Source: Anisus vortex (taxonomy: Eukaryota > Mollusca > Gastropoda > Planorbidae). Taken from it: DNA of 64,000 nt. Position 1 is the stretch's first letter. The number at the start of each line of letters is the position of its first letter. The notes beneath the pieces are model-generated. The model did not search any database and was not told the origin of the DNA. It saw only the letters and a list, made by a program, of their open reading frames with translations. Location: positions 340,001 to 404,000 of the forward strand of contig OX421503.1 in the NCBI GenBank assembly GCA_949126835.1, read 5' to 3'. The translations under genes were made by a program, and so were the position numbers. Shown piece after piece: positions 12,701-24,600 of this stretch.

Positions 12701-15355
12701 CAACATTAAAGGCAAAAATAATTTTTTTTGGTGGAGAAGTAAAAAAAAAAGGTTATATATTTATATTAATACATATATAAGCCTAATATAAACTATACAG
12801 CTGTAAATGTAAATAAATTTAAATTCAATCCAATATTTTGATGAAGTATACACCAGATAGAAAATGAAAGCTTGTTCTAGGTTTTAACTAGTGTTTTTAA
12901 TTCCCAATTGTTCAAATGAAAAACAACTATCAACTAACATTTTGTTGTCAAATTAAAATGGATGCCTTTTAGAAGTATTCATTTCTAATAAAAATAATTT
13001 AACAGTATAAAACATATTTTTTTAATTTTTCTTGTGTTTTTTTAAGTGTCTGGAGCTAATGTTTCATGTGAACATAAACTTGAAAACCAAATATTGAATA
13101 TAACTTGCAATATTTTGGAAATATTCCCTAAAGCAATGTGCACATTTCGCTATCAGTATGGAAATGTAAGTAAAATAAGAGAAATTATTGGTCTCTTACA
13201 TTATTTATCAAACTTAAAATTCATTATCTACTTATATTTAAAATTAGCATATTTAAAAACAATCTTTACTTTTATCATTTTTGATAACTTTGGCAATTTA
13301 TCAAAATAGAAAACATCAACACATTGGAATTTCGTTAACATTTCTTCACTAAGTATTGTGAATTTTTTTATAGACAGATAGAATTCTATCAGAAAACATC
13401 CAGTACATACATGTTTATGAAGGCAAAGAAAGGATCAACTACAACTCTACATGCAGTGCTACAACTACAATACCAATGACGAATAATTCTCATCAAAATA
13501 TTTATGTTATTGCCGATATACACCCAGAAGTTTCTTGTCAATTTAATGACGTGAATCAAACATATTTCAATATAAATGTAATCTCTTGTAAGTACAAGTT
13601 TGTTTAGTTTCTTTTACAAAAATATATTTACTGGTTAACTATTTTTAAATTGTTTGGTTTTAGTGATAAGACATATTGTTTTAAATTTACAGTTTGTGTA
13701 GAAACTATTTATATTTAGTTATAACAAGGAAAGTATTCTGGTCAACACACAATACAAATAAATTATTTAAATTTACAGTTTGTGTAGAAACTATTTATAT
13801 TTAGTTATAACAAGGAAAGTATTCTCGTCAACACACAATACAAATAAATTATTACAAGTAGGTACTTAATTAGGTATTTAGCTATTTTTAGGGTACATTA
13901 AGGTCCAACGAAGTAGGCCGCAGTTTAAGACGAACAATTGGTAGCCATTTGGTCCTATTAAGTGTCCACTCGATGATTCTGCAAAAGCTATTATATATTA
14001 TTGAAACTTTCAAGGTGAGTTTTTTTAAATTTATATCAAGTTAATGTAAAAATATTTTTGTAAGTAGGCTAATATATGTAAGTAGGCTAAGTATTTAACT
14101 CTGTTTATTGACTTATTCAAGAGTTGAAATATTATTCAAAGTATTGAAGTTAAAGCGGACTTTGTTTTCAAAGTTTCAGGTCTATGCTGAGTCATCGTAG
14201 AGTTCAGCTTATGGAACATAACACTTTACTACCTATGGGCGTCATCGTCAGCGAAGTTGGAAACCACCAGTACGCTTGCATCAAAAAGCACACCGGTGAG
14301 CTAACGTGTGGGGGAAAGACATTTTTGCAGGTCCAAAATCTCATTGCACCAAGAGTGAATGGAAGCAATGTGTGCAGCAGTCCCACCTTAACCCCACCCT
14401 GGTACTTGGATGCCCATAAATATAGATATATGACATGAGATTTGTGCCCTGGTACTTGGATGCCCATAAATATAGATATATGACATGAAATTTGTGCCCT
14501 GGTACTTGGATGCCCATAAATATAGATATATGACATGAGATTTGTGCCCTGGTACTTGGATGCCCATAAATATAGATATATGACATGAGATTTGTGCCCT
14601 GGTACTTGGATGCCCATAAATATAGATATATGACATGAGATTTGTGCCCTGGTACTTGGATGCCCATAAATATAGATATATGACATGAGATTTGTGCTAC
14701 AGGGCAAATTGTGCTATCCACCACAATAATGATCCCAGGGGAATTCCGCATGTGGGGAGAAGTAGTGTAGTGCATGTGACTGCGGAGACCGTAACCTATT
14801 TTACATGGCATCATTAGTTCAGTTAGTAAAGATTTTACGGTTCAAGTCACTGTATCTGATACTACTATACTGGGGACTTGATCATAGGTAAGCCAGGGTT
14901 AAAATATATCACATGCCTCATTAGCCTTAACTGGGCACATACAAATGCACACAAGGTATACTGCTTGATGTGTGTTAAAATTGTGATAGTTATTTCAGAG
15001 CGGAGTTAAAAGGTCCATTTGTTTTAGAATATTTTTTTTCATGATTAATGGCCTAAATTTTGTCTATTTTAATAGAATCTGTCTTGCTGATCTTAAATAG
15101 CTTTAAACTACTACCGGTAGTAGTTTGTAATAGTAAAATAGTAAATCACCCATGTTACTCTACCTTTTAATGAAAACAAACCAATGTTTCATTATCTAAA
15201 AATGTTTGTTTATTAAAAATTATCAGACAAATGTATAGACATATAAAAATATTTTAAAAGTTTATCACAGTTTATTTGTAGACTGATCTAATATTTGGAA
15301 TAATTGGATTTGTTTTATTTCAGGTACCTGTGTTGAATTAAAGAAAAATACATGA
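6690..15355 (+). CDS. Gene A: predicted secreted multi-domain Ig-like protein, nine exons
   Basis: Exons are 6690-6747, 6989-7315, 8206-8324, 8869-9082, 9978-10096, 10731-10932, 13047-13165, 13374-13587 and 15324-15355. All internal junctions obey GT-AG and the phases fit without adjustment, giving a 467-residue protein. Order: signal peptide (1-19), one Ig-like domain (about 20-128), three two-exon cysteine modules (about 129-239, 240-346 and 347-457), and a ten-residue tail. There is no transmembrane helix, so it should be secreted. N-glycosylation sequons are frequent. The gene is convergent with its paralogue gene B. It may be a haemolymph recognition or adhesion protein, but that is a guess from architecture. 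Further exons inside the introns, or an alternative 3' end, cannot be excluded because the domain boundaries are all phase 1. Confidence 0.75.
6989..7315 (+). CDS. Gene A exon 2: Ig-like domain lacking the canonical disulfide
   Basis: The 327-bp exon is phase 1-1 and encodes one Ig-like unit of 109 residues. It aligns with the first Ig exon of gene B through EEGKPYNLSHTW (gene B KEGSTINVTCVV), the core FVWRE (gene B VLWQI) and a close cysteine pair CTADEQC (gene B CTLSSC). The B-strand cysteine is histidine here and the F-strand cysteine is alanine (ITWALTY), so both halves of the usual disulfide are gone. The donor is GTAAGTTTTG. Confidence 0.8.
7440..7635 (-). repeat. tRNA-derived SINE, degenerate copy in intron 2 of gene A
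   Basis: In reverse orientation this matches the SINE at 16745-16995, including the TTTACTTTACTCCAGCTA block, the CATCAGAGCTGGGCAGAC block and a decayed B-box region (AGAACCCAGGTCCTTCGGTA). It is clearly more diverged than the other copies. Confidence 0.65.
8206..8324 (+). CDS. Gene A exon 3: first half of cysteine module 1
   Basis: This 119-bp exon runs from phase 1 to phase 0. The acceptor is TTTTCTACCCATAG and the donor GTAATTTT. It carries the module signature C-x12-C-x10-C with the IFP tripeptide (IVTCRTLRIFPQGLCKI). Confidence 0.8.
8869..9082 (+). CDS. Gene A exon 4: second half of cysteine module 1
   Basis: This 214-bp exon runs from phase 0 to phase 1 after the acceptor TTCTTTCTTCAG. 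It continues in frame as NQILWESTISEETL, with the fourth conserved cysteine in YFQTSCSVSL. The frame is open throughout and it ends at a GTCAGTG donor. It contains no ATG-initiated frame of its own of any length, so it is visible only through splicing logic. Confidence 0.75.
9655..9790 (+). repeat. Possible CR1-like 3'-end fragment
   Basis: The sequence GGGTTACCTAAACGAACCAT followed by a run ending AATAAAAATGCAAG resembles the C-terminal coding end and tail of the element seen at 60730-60900. Similarity is short and decayed. Confidence 0.35.
9978..10096 (+). CDS. Gene A exon 5: first half of cysteine module 2
   Basis: Another 119-bp exon in phase 1 to 0. It encodes AKGNNASCKSNVEAG then HINISCNVYGIFPEAFCHF, the same C-x12-C-x10-C and IFP signature as exons 3 and 7. 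The C-x-V-x-G-x-FP part resembles the B to C strand region of C-type Ig domains, with cysteine where the core tryptophan would be. The donor is GTAAGCAT. Confidence 0.8.
10731..10932 (+). CDS. Gene A exon 6: second half of cysteine module 2
   Basis: This 202-bp exon (phase 0 to 1) follows the strong acceptor TTTTTTTCTTCCTAAG. It encodes NHYQNYSMNYKHTF and then FDSSCNISLPIETLC and SGNYEVNINIYS. The G-x-Y pattern resembles an Ig F strand but without the usual cysteine. The donor is GTTTGTAC, weaker than its neighbours. Confidence 0.8.
11150..11697. mobile_element. 548-bp MITE with long terminal inverted repeats in intron 6 of gene A
   Basis: About 120 bp at the left end (CACTGAGCT, GGAGTGCTCAA, GAGAAAATGCGGACTT, GGTGCACCCTGTCCTGAAC) reappears inverted at the right end (GTTCAGGACAGGGTGCACC to AGCTCAGTG). 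The element is flanked by the 8-bp direct repeat ACACAATG at 11142-11149 and 11698-11705, as expected for hAT-type transposition. There is no coding capacity. The extreme tips do not match perfectly, so the exact ends are uncertain by a few bases. Confidence 0.8.
12195..12262 (-). repeat. Dispersed retroelement 3'-end fragment
   Basis: The block ATTACAGACGCTCTTTCT followed by TATAAAGAAGATTATATC belongs to the family also found near 18215, 19030, 21475, 22120, 27920 and, with more upstream sequence, 60810-60900. Confidence 0.6.
12310..12560 (-). repeat. tRNA-derived SINE in intron 6 of gene A
   Basis: Reverse-orientation copy of the SINE at 16745-16995. Shared landmarks are CCAGTTTCTGTGGCCACTGC, TTTACTTTACCCCAACTAAG, CAGGTACCCATCAGAGCTGG and a decayed B box (GATTCAAACCCAGAACC). 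It lies outside any exon. Confidence 0.8.
13047..13165 (+). CDS. Gene A exon 7: first half of cysteine module 3
   Basis: A 119-bp exon, phase 1 to 0, with acceptor TTTTTTTAAG and donor GTAAGTAA. It encodes VSGANVSCEHKLENQ then ILNITCNILEIFPKAMCTF. All three cysteines are spaced exactly as in exons 3 and 5 (C-x12-C-x10-C). Confidence 0.85.
13374..13587 (+). CDS. Gene A exon 8: second half of cysteine module 3
   Basis: A 214-bp exon, phase 0 to 1, acceptor TTTTTTTATAG, donor GTAAGTAC. It encodes TDRILSENIQYIHVYEGK, then INYNSTCSATTTIPM and IHPEVSCQFNDVNQT. It has the same length as exon 4 and as the second-half exon of gene B at 21083-21296. It carries one extra cysteine (PEVSC). Confidence 0.8.
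13686..13853. repeat. Tandem duplication of about 84 bp
   Basis: The segment beginning AAATTTACAGTTTGTGTAGA and ending ACAAATAAATTATT occurs twice in direct succession with one substitution (CTGG versus CTCG). It starts about 100 bp after the donor of exon 8. Confidence 0.9.
14177..14440 (+). other. Orphan frame of uncertain status, possible decayed exon
   Basis: An open stretch after a good acceptor (CAAAGTTTCAG) includes VIVSEVGNHQYACIKK and LTCGGKTFLQVQN, which reads like the end of an Ig-like domain. Its phase does not match the phase-1 end of gene A exon 8: reading it from there meets a stop after three codons. It runs directly into the 50-bp array at 14397. It could be a dead exon, part of another repeat, or an alternative exon reached from an unseen one. 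Confidence 0.3.
14397..14696. repeat. 50-bp minisatellite, six copies
   Basis: The unit starts CCCTGGTACTTGGATGCCCA and ends GACATGAGATTTGTG. Copies are identical except one base in the second. The array lies in the last intron of gene A. Confidence 0.97.
15324..15355 (+). CDS. Gene A exon 9: cysteine tail and stop codon
   Basis: After the strong acceptor TTGTTTTATTTCAG the phase-1 leftover T joins GT to give the tail CTCVELKKNT and a TGA at 15353-15355. Gene B ends in a comparable tail with the shared core CVE-x-K, which is the main reason to trust such a short exon. An AATAAA follows 130 bp downstream. Confidence 0.65.
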
Positions 15356-15484
15356 TTATTAGTTTATGTACCCGGTAATTCTTGTTTGTGATGTTGTACA
15401 AATGTGAATGTAGTTCAATTGTGGACTTCCTTATGTCTAAAGGGGTCTCTACAGTAATATGAAAAAGAAGAAGAACCTTCTTAC

Positions 15485-15490
15485 AATAAA
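15485..15490 (+). terminator. Polyadenylation signal of gene A
   Basis: AATAAA in the context TTACAATAAAAACG, 130 bp after the gene A stop codon. Position and context are as expected for the 3' end of the transcript. Confidence 0.6.
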
Positions 15491-15610
15491 AACGTAAAGC
15501 TAAATTTAATTAATGTCTCTAAATGCTATATTCACATGTGTAAATACTATATTTTCATATGTAAATAAGTTGTGTCCATAACTAAATAAGCATAAAACAA
15601 AACTTGTAAT

Positions 15611-15616
15611 TTTATT
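15611..15616 (-). terminator. Polyadenylation signal of gene B
   Basis: On the minus strand AATAAA occurs 14 bp after the proposed TAG of gene B. The two opposing signals are about 120 bp apart, so the two transcripts end almost back to back. Confidence 0.55.
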
Positions 15617-15630
15617 GTTAATTAATAAAT

Positions 15631-15683
15631 CTAAACAACAGATAATGTAATGCAACATTTATGTTTAGATTCAACACAATCTT
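15631..15683 (-). CDS. Gene B exon 9: cysteine tail and stop codon
   Basis: The phase-1 leftover G joins AA to read EDCVESKHKCCITLSVV and then TAG at 15633-15631. The acceptor is a tandem CAAG-AAG, so splicing one codon further in (15680) would drop one residue without changing frame. The core CVE-x-K matches the gene A tail. The polypyrimidine tract is weak, so this exon is less certain than the Ig exons. Confidence 0.55.
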
Positions 15684-18600
15684 CTTGAATAATGAATTAG
15701 TCCACAAGTAGGGAAGGTACCATAATCATGTACTATTTCACACAGATTTGTTTTCTCAAGAATGAGTTTTAAAAAATAACATTACATTTTCAGCACCTTG
15801 TGTAGATTGCTAGTTATTACTATAAAAACACTAATTCCCATAATGAACACTTTCTCAACTCGTGCTGTGTAAATATCAAAATATATTTATATATATTAAG
15901 TTTCAGTTCAATACATTCATCAATGAACAACCTTGTTTTAAACGAAGCAAAACTACAAACTAATTTATTCAAATGTAGATCTATATTCATTCATTAAAAA
16001 AAACTGATTCAGATCTAGCTGTCTATTGTTCTGGGACAGATCATTGAGGAAATCACAGGGCTGACTGTACAAATAAATCAAAGGGCTGACTGTACAAAGA
16101 AATCACAGGGCTGACTGTACAAAGAAATCACAGGGCTGACTGTACAAAGAAATCACAGGGCTGACTGTACAAAGAAATCACAGGGCTGACTGTACAAAGA
16201 AATCACAGGGCTGACTGTACAATGCACGACATTGTATAAATTAAGAAATATTTTAGTGGCTTTTTTAAATAGATAAGTATGTTTAAATTGATGCCTTTTA
16301 AGTTTTACAGACGTTCCTTCTAGATAGAAGATTATTACGTACACTGGGGCCAAAACTCCTGTAGGGCGGCAGGGGTCGCTCAGCGGCAGGGATAGAACCC
16401 GCGACGTGTCGGTTGACAGTCCGGTGAACTAACCGCAGAACTAATAAGTCTTTTAAAGTGCTGAAGTATATTCAAACCAGGTACAAACCGCAATAGCTAC
16501 AATCTAGATAGTGTGTCTGTAACATAATAATATAATATAAGATGAGCTTACCTCTTTTAGGCCATACAGTGTAAAATGATGATACAAAGGATAAGTATGC
16601 CTCTATATTGTCTCCCTATTGACGTAGCACTGCTGCGAGCTATAGGAGATGAAAAGGTAACAGTATAATATAGTATCTACATTACAGCTATAGGAGAAGA
16701 AAGTTAACAGTATAATATACTATTTACATTATTTATAACATTATATAGGGTGGTCGTGTGGCAGCAATACTGGCATACTGAAGTCCTGGGTTCGAATCCT
16801 GGTGCAGGCTAGAATTTGTTTCCGGGTCTTGAGAGGGTTTCCCTGAGTCTTCCCAGCTCGTATAGGTACCTGACCTTAGTTGGGGTCAAGTAAAGGCGGC
16901 TGTGCATAGTGCTGGCCACACAATCATCTAGTATGATGTGGCCACAGAAACTAGCAAATGCTGCTTCATCGGCCCTATGGATCAATTGGGTCAGACATGA
17001 TACTTTACTATAACTTTATATATATATTTATATACAACAAATTATGTTCTACTATAACATTATATATATATATATATTTATATACAACAAATTGTGTTTT
17101 ACTATAACATTATATATATATATACAACAAATTGTGTTTCACTATAACATTATATATATATTATTATACACAACAAATTGTGTTTTACTATAACATTATA
17201 TATATATATATATATATTTATATACAACAAATTATGTTTTACTATAACATTATATATATATTTACTATAACATTATATATATATTTATACACAACAAATT
17301 GTGTTTTACTATAACATTATATATATTCTATAATATTATATATATATATATATACAACTATTGTGTTTTACTATAACATTATATATATATTTAAATACAA
17401 CAAATTGTGTTTCACTATAACATTATATATATATTTATTTATATACAACAAATTGTGTTTTACTATAACATTATATATATTTATATACAACAAATTGTGT
17501 TTTACTATAACATTATATATATTTATATACAACAAATTGTGTTTTACTATAACATTATATATATATTTACTATAACATTATATATATATATATACAACAA
17601 ATTGTGTTTTACTATAACATTATATATATATATTTACTATAACATTATATATATACAACAAATTGTGTTTTACTATAACATTATATATATATTTACTATA
17701 ACATTATATATATATATATATTTATATACAAAAAATTGTGTTTTATTTTGTGACCATGTCTAGCTGCTAAACAATTTAAACATATTTTCCGCCTTAGCAA
17801 TTTAAAAGTTAAGCAAAAACTATTTTGCAATATTTGTTTTGAAATGTCACTAAATAGTTCCATAACGACAATATAAATGTAACCAACATGACTAGAGAAA
17901 TACTCTCAGTTTAACGTGTCTGAGATTCTTGTTTAAAATATTTGACCTGTTCAAGGATTCAATAAGAATTGACTGCCCTCCCCTCCCCTTTATAATCTTC
18001 ATATACTAGTAACAACAAGATAATTATGTATTAGAAAATATTTCATTTAGAAAGACTTCACCAGAAAGATAATTACTTTTATATACTTTGCTACAGGCTT
18101 ATTAAACTAGAAATCTTGTAAGGTGAATGGTATATTGGTTATAGTAAAGTTTCAGTTGTCATGTGACACAGTTGTTTTCATTTTAAATTTATTTACAAAT
18201 CTTATCTTATAGATTACAGACGCTCCTTCTATAAAGAAGATTATTGCATCTTATTGAGTAGCTTAGCTTTTGCAATAATAATATTTAACAAATTAAATCT
18301 TTAAATACAATTTAAAAACAAATTTTAAATATATTAATAAATTTATAAGAAATAAGTTATTTCGATTATAACTTTTAACTAATTAAAACAGAACTGAATG
18401 CATTAAATTCTTTACAATACCTCTGATAGAAAATTCAAATAAAGTATCTTCCTTTATTCCATTGTTGACTCTCAGGGTAAAATTTGTCATCTTTGAAATT
18501 ATGCCCTCGTTGGTGAATACTACAACAATTTTCCCATACGGACTAACGTAGTCTTCTTTGTAGGTGATGAAAACTCCATCAGCAATAAATGTCTTTGTTG

Positions 18601-21600
18601 GTTCTTGCTGTCTTGATAAGGTCATTGACTTAGGTTTTGGATAACCAATGACGGGGATCTCTAGCGTATTGGTGTTGTTAAATACACCAACGTATTGTTC
18701 ATTACCATTTTGAAAATATTTGGAGCGTAGTCTCTGGGCACCTATAACGGAGAGTCAAAAAGAAAAAGAAATAATACGTATCTTAATTGTTTTCTATCAG
18801 CATAGATCTAGACAAGATAGATATATGAAAATCATCGGCAGTTCAATCATTTTCACCCTACAGATTGTCACAGTCTCACAGCATCACTAATGTAATCATA
18901 ATTTAAGTTGGATCCTATTAGCTTAAATAGCCTAATCTGAGTAATACAGTCCTTTAAGATCTTAATCAAGGCGTCATATTACTAATTGTAATTAGAAAAA
19001 TACATGAAGCTTATCTTATCTTATACATTACAGACGCTCATTCTATAAAGAAGATTATTGCTTCCTACGCTCATCCGTGGTCCGAGTCTAGTCTTGCATT
19101 ATTTGCTTATGATTTTAGTAATATATTACCTTACAAAAATGATATAATTAGTTTACTTCCTGATCATATATATTCCCATTAGAAAATAAACTTTGTCTTT
19201 ATTGAACTCTTTAACTCGATTATGTCTACATTGAACTCTTTAACTCGAGTATGTCCTCATTGAACTCTTTAACTCGATTATGTCCCCATTGAACTCTTTA
19301 ACTCGAGTATGTCCTCATTGAACTCTTTAACTCGATTATGTCCCCATTGAACTCTTTAATGCGATTATGTCCCCATTGAACTCTTTAACTCGATTATGTC
19401 CCCAATGAACTCTTTAACTCGAGTATGTCCTCATTGAACTCTTTAACTCGATTATGTCCCCATTGAACACTTTAAACTACATTCAATATTTAGCAAACTA
19501 TTATCATGTATATTTGATTATTTACTAGATATTTCTTTTTTTTATAGCAATATTTATAAACTGTTTCATAAACGGAAGTTAGATTTTAAAATACAATATA
19601 CTATATGGCCAAGTTAATTTTTATCAATTGAAATCAGTTAAAATTGTATATCTATAAGTATTTTACATGTTTATATCAACCTGTGATGAATAAAAAGCCA
19701 TCAAAAAGTATCATAAAGCATACAATTGTATACATTAAATCTAAAAATAGAGATTATTCCCTAAATTCTTTAAATTAATTACTTACATAGAATCTTGACA
19801 GAAACATTCTTTTTGATGTAGTCCCCACTTAGATCCCCAATACTATTGCAATAATAAAGCCCTGCTTGTTGACAGCCTGTTACTGGAATACTAATTTCTG
19901 TGCCGTTAAAGTCTGTCCCATCATTTAACATATAATAGTTCTCTAAATTCCCTTGATAAAGTTTTATTGTAGGTGTAGGCATCCCGTCAGTGGAGCAATG
20001 AAACGAGAGGCTATCATTTTCTTTCAGTATTGTTTCTATTGGACTTCCGTTGACTGTAAAGTTGATCTGGGATTGGTCGCCTTAAAGTATTGGTCATAAC
20101 AGAATAGTTTATGAATATATTTTAAAAATCATTGATACAAATTCTAATAGAATAAAATAGATATTTGTGCTCGAAAAAAAAATTCTTGTTACAATAAACT
20201 TATGGCAATTCCCTAAATTTCAAATGTTCTTGTTACAGAATGTAATATGAATTAACGGCCCTTTTCTAAGGTAGGCCCAATGTGAAAGGCAGGGCGAGAC
20301 CACGAGAAGCCCCACATAAATTTAGGAACAGGGCCCAAACAATCCTAAATACGGCCCTGATTGTTACAACAAACTTACTGCAATTCCCTAAATTTAAAAT
20401 GTTCTTGAAACAAGAAACTTATGGCAATTCCCTAAATTTAAAATGTTCTTGTTACAGCAAACTTACTGCAATTCCCTAAATTTAAAATGTTCTTGTTACA
20501 AAAAACTTACTGCAATTCCCTGAATTTAAAATGTTCTTGAAACAAGAAACTTATGGCGATTCCCTAAATTTAAAATGTTCATGTTACAACAAACTTACTG
20601 CAATTCCCTAAATTTAAAATGTTCTTGTTACAAAAAACTTACTGCAATTCCCTAAATTGAAAATGTTCTTGTTACAAAAAACTTACTGCAATTCCCTAAA
20701 TTTAAAATGTTTTTGTTACAACAAACTTACTGCAATTCCCATAATTTAAAATGTTCTTTTTACAACAAACTTACTGCAACTCCCTAAATTTAAAATGGTC
20801 TTGTTACAACAAACTTACTGCAATTCCCTAAATTTAAAATGGTCTTGTTACAACAAACTTACTGCAATGCCCATAATTTAAAATGTTCTTGTTACAACAA
20901 ACTTACTGCAATTCCCATAATTTAAAATAATCTTGTTACAACAAACTTATGGCAATTCCCATACTTTAAAATGTTCTTGTTACAACAAACTTATGGCAAT
21001 TCCCTAAATTTAAAATGTTCTTGTTACAAGAAACTTTAGGCAATTCCCTAAATTTAAAATGGTCTTGTTACAACAAACTTACGGAGAATCCAAGGACTTG
21101 TCCAATTACTGGTCTTAAATGAAACCTTTCCATCTGATGTAATTTTACTCATGTTCGCCTGGAACTGATATTGTCCAGGCCAGAAATTTGATAACAATAA
21201 TCTGAACTGACACTCCAATGCAAATGTATTTAATATATTTTGACTGGGCAAATATTTCACTTGTCTATTTAAACTTTCATATTGAAGAAAATTATCCTGA
21301 TTAAAGATACAATACAATAATATAAATCAAAACAGTATTCTAATATATTTATAGTTTGATAAATATGTTTTTTCATATTTAAGTCATATGTTATATTTCT
21401 TGATCACCAATGATAAATGCTTGTTATTTTAGTGTTCGATAGGAATTAAAATACAATTTTCCTCATATTGTATATGTTACAGACGCTCTTTCTATAAAGT
21501 CCTTCTTTTATCTGTGGTTTGAGTCTAGTTTTTCTCAATGATTAGGTCTTTAACTTTAAATGATATTAAGTTACTGGTCTTGGTTTGTTGAGGCAACCCA

Positions 21601-24600
21601 ATCCATACCCGTTTGCCACTCGGGAAGAAAAAGTGCTTATATGCAATTTAAATAACATAAATTTAACAATTAAGCTGTAACCAAAGAGGATGATGAATGA
21701 GCCAGGAAGAACAATTGTATTTGTGATTTAACATACATTTGTCTTTTGATTCAAGATACACGTAACATGTCCAATAGGCAGAGGTGTAAGACACTTCACT
21801 GTGTATAAGCCACTGTGACTGAAGTTTGGGTCCGCCACTGGCGTAAAGCACACCACGTATTGAATGTCATCTGAAATAACAAAAGATAGATGATTCCATT
21901 TAGTCTATATTCTGTATTAGGCCTATGTGAATTCCCTACTTATATATTTGTCACATGTAATAATGTAAACTAAATTTTCATAACATGAGAAACAAATCCC
22001 TCTATATAATGATTTATTAAGTTGCACTTAGAACTCCCTATTAAGGTGTAGGCAAAATCCTTAATATTTGGAATAAAATGCTTAAATTACAATTTCTGTT
22101 ATATATATATCTTAAATATAAAGAAGATTTTTTGGGTCTTACGCTCATCAGTGGTCCGAGTCTAGTCTTGCATCTTTATTAATGTTTTAAATGATGTTAA
22201 GTTATTGGTTTTCTTTGTTTGATCAGGCAACTAATTTCATTTTTATACACGAATATACTAAAATATATTTGGTTAAACTTCAAACTAGATGCAGCACTGT
22301 GTTACCTACAATAACTGGATACCTTTTTTTTTTCATCTTTACTAGCTAATACTGGAAACACCTTTTTAGACTTAGATACACCATTCACCTTTTTAGATTG
22401 GGCATAAACTTAATTAAATACACACCTTAATTTATAAACACTCCATGTAGGATATACATCATTATGTTAAAGCTTCTTAAATGCAACATTGTAGTATTGT
22501 AGTCTATTGCATTACTGCTAGATATAGGCCAACTAGATACTAACAACTTTATCATATTCTTTTTTTAAAAATAGATTCGGAACATGCAAAATGTTGTATA
22601 GGATATGTAATGCAGCCTTAACCAGTTTCCGTGGCCACGGCATACTACGGGATTGTGTTGACAGTACAATGCCAAGCCACCTTTACTTTTCTACAAATAA
22701 TTTTTAGTAGCCTAACCAGTAGAGTTTCTATTTTGCTTAGTAAAACTATAGACATGCATGGACAGAGGTCTTGTGTATATCTATAATTAAAATATACACA
22801 TGCATGGACAGAGGTCTTGTGTATATCTATGGTAAAACTATAGACATGCATGGACAAAGGTCTTGTGTATATCTATAATTAAAATATACACATGCATGGA
22901 CAGAGGTCTTGTGTATATCTATGGTAAAACTATAGACATGCATGGACAAAGGTCTTGTGTATATCTATGGTAAAACTATAGACATGCATGGACAAAGGTC
23001 TTGTGTATATTATATCTATGGTAAAACTATAGACATGCATGGACAAAGGTCTTGTGTATATTATATCTATGGTAAAACTATAGACATGCATGGACAAAGG
23101 TCTTGTGTATATTATATCTATGGTAAAACTATAGACATGCATGGACAAAGGTCTTGTGTATATTACTATATCTATGGTAAAACTATAGACATGCATGGAC
23201 AAAGGTCTTGTGTATATCTATGGTAAAACTATAGACATGCATGGACAAAGGTCTTGTGTATATTACTATATCTATGGTAAAACTATAGACATGCATGGAC
23301 AAAGGTCTTGTGTATATCTATGGTAAAACTATAGACATGCATGGACAAAGGTCTTGTGTATATTACTATATCTATGGTAAAACTATAGACATGCATGGAC
23401 AAAGGTCTTGTGTATATCTATGGTAAAACTATAGACATGCATGGACAAAGGTCTTGTGTATATGATTATCTATGGTAAAACTATAGACATGCATGAACAG
23501 AGGTATTGTGTATATATATGGTAAAACAATTTTTTTTAAAAACTTTATTATATAATCCAATCAGAGCCAATAACAAAAAAAAAGAATATATTATCATCTT
23601 AGATGCAGAAGCTCCCTTAACTTTAGATATTTATTACTTTTCAATATATATGTAGCTTTTGTAACAAATAATAAGACTACAAATAGTATGTATGACATAG
23701 GGAATATAAGAAAATTAAGTCTTAAATAATTTATGGACACAAAGTATTTTAGATTCAACTAAAATTAAATAGAAATAAATGTTCAGAGCTACACTAACCC
23801 CATAAGGAAATGTCAATTGAGTTACTTTTGACAAAAGTTTTGTTCGGGTCTGACACATTGGCTGATACAGTAAGGCTAAACTTGTGCTGGCCAGCACCCA
23901 TCCTACTCTGGTTGAAAATGTATTCACATTTTATAGCGTCATCCTTGCTTGATTGTGTACATCCATCATTTATGATGGAGGAGATGAATGTTGAGACATT
24001 CTGTAATAAATTCCATCAAGCCCAAAATTTATTAAAATGTTCACTAAAATATCAGCAATACATTGTTACATAAAAGCATTTTCAAAGCGATATCTTTGAA
24101 AACTATTAATGCTTACAATATATTATGTTTTAGAAAATAGTCATTTAAATAATGTCAATATATGTTTGTACATAAAATATTTTAAATTGAAGTAGTTGAG
24201 TTGAAGTAATACACTAATGATGGTTCTCTATCTGCAACTTTCAATTTTACTTTCGCCTAAACTTTTAGCTATGCAAATATATGAATCACAAATTCTCCAC
24301 ATTTTAGTCTAAAATATTAAAATATTAACTACTTGTTATGGACCTCTGTTGGAATTTATTCATAATATTTAATACCGGTAATCATTATTTGGATATAACC
24401 AAAGCATTGATAACCATAGTATAGTAGACTTACTCTTGTTATAAGATCAGGTGTATTCACTATATCCATTGGTATCACTGGATAAACTAAGCATTGGGCG
24501 ACAATCATATTAGAAATGATGTATGTAAGAGAGCAAGTTATATTCTTTGGCTCAGCTGAAAAAAATATCATTATGTTAATGTTGAAAATAAATGAAATTA

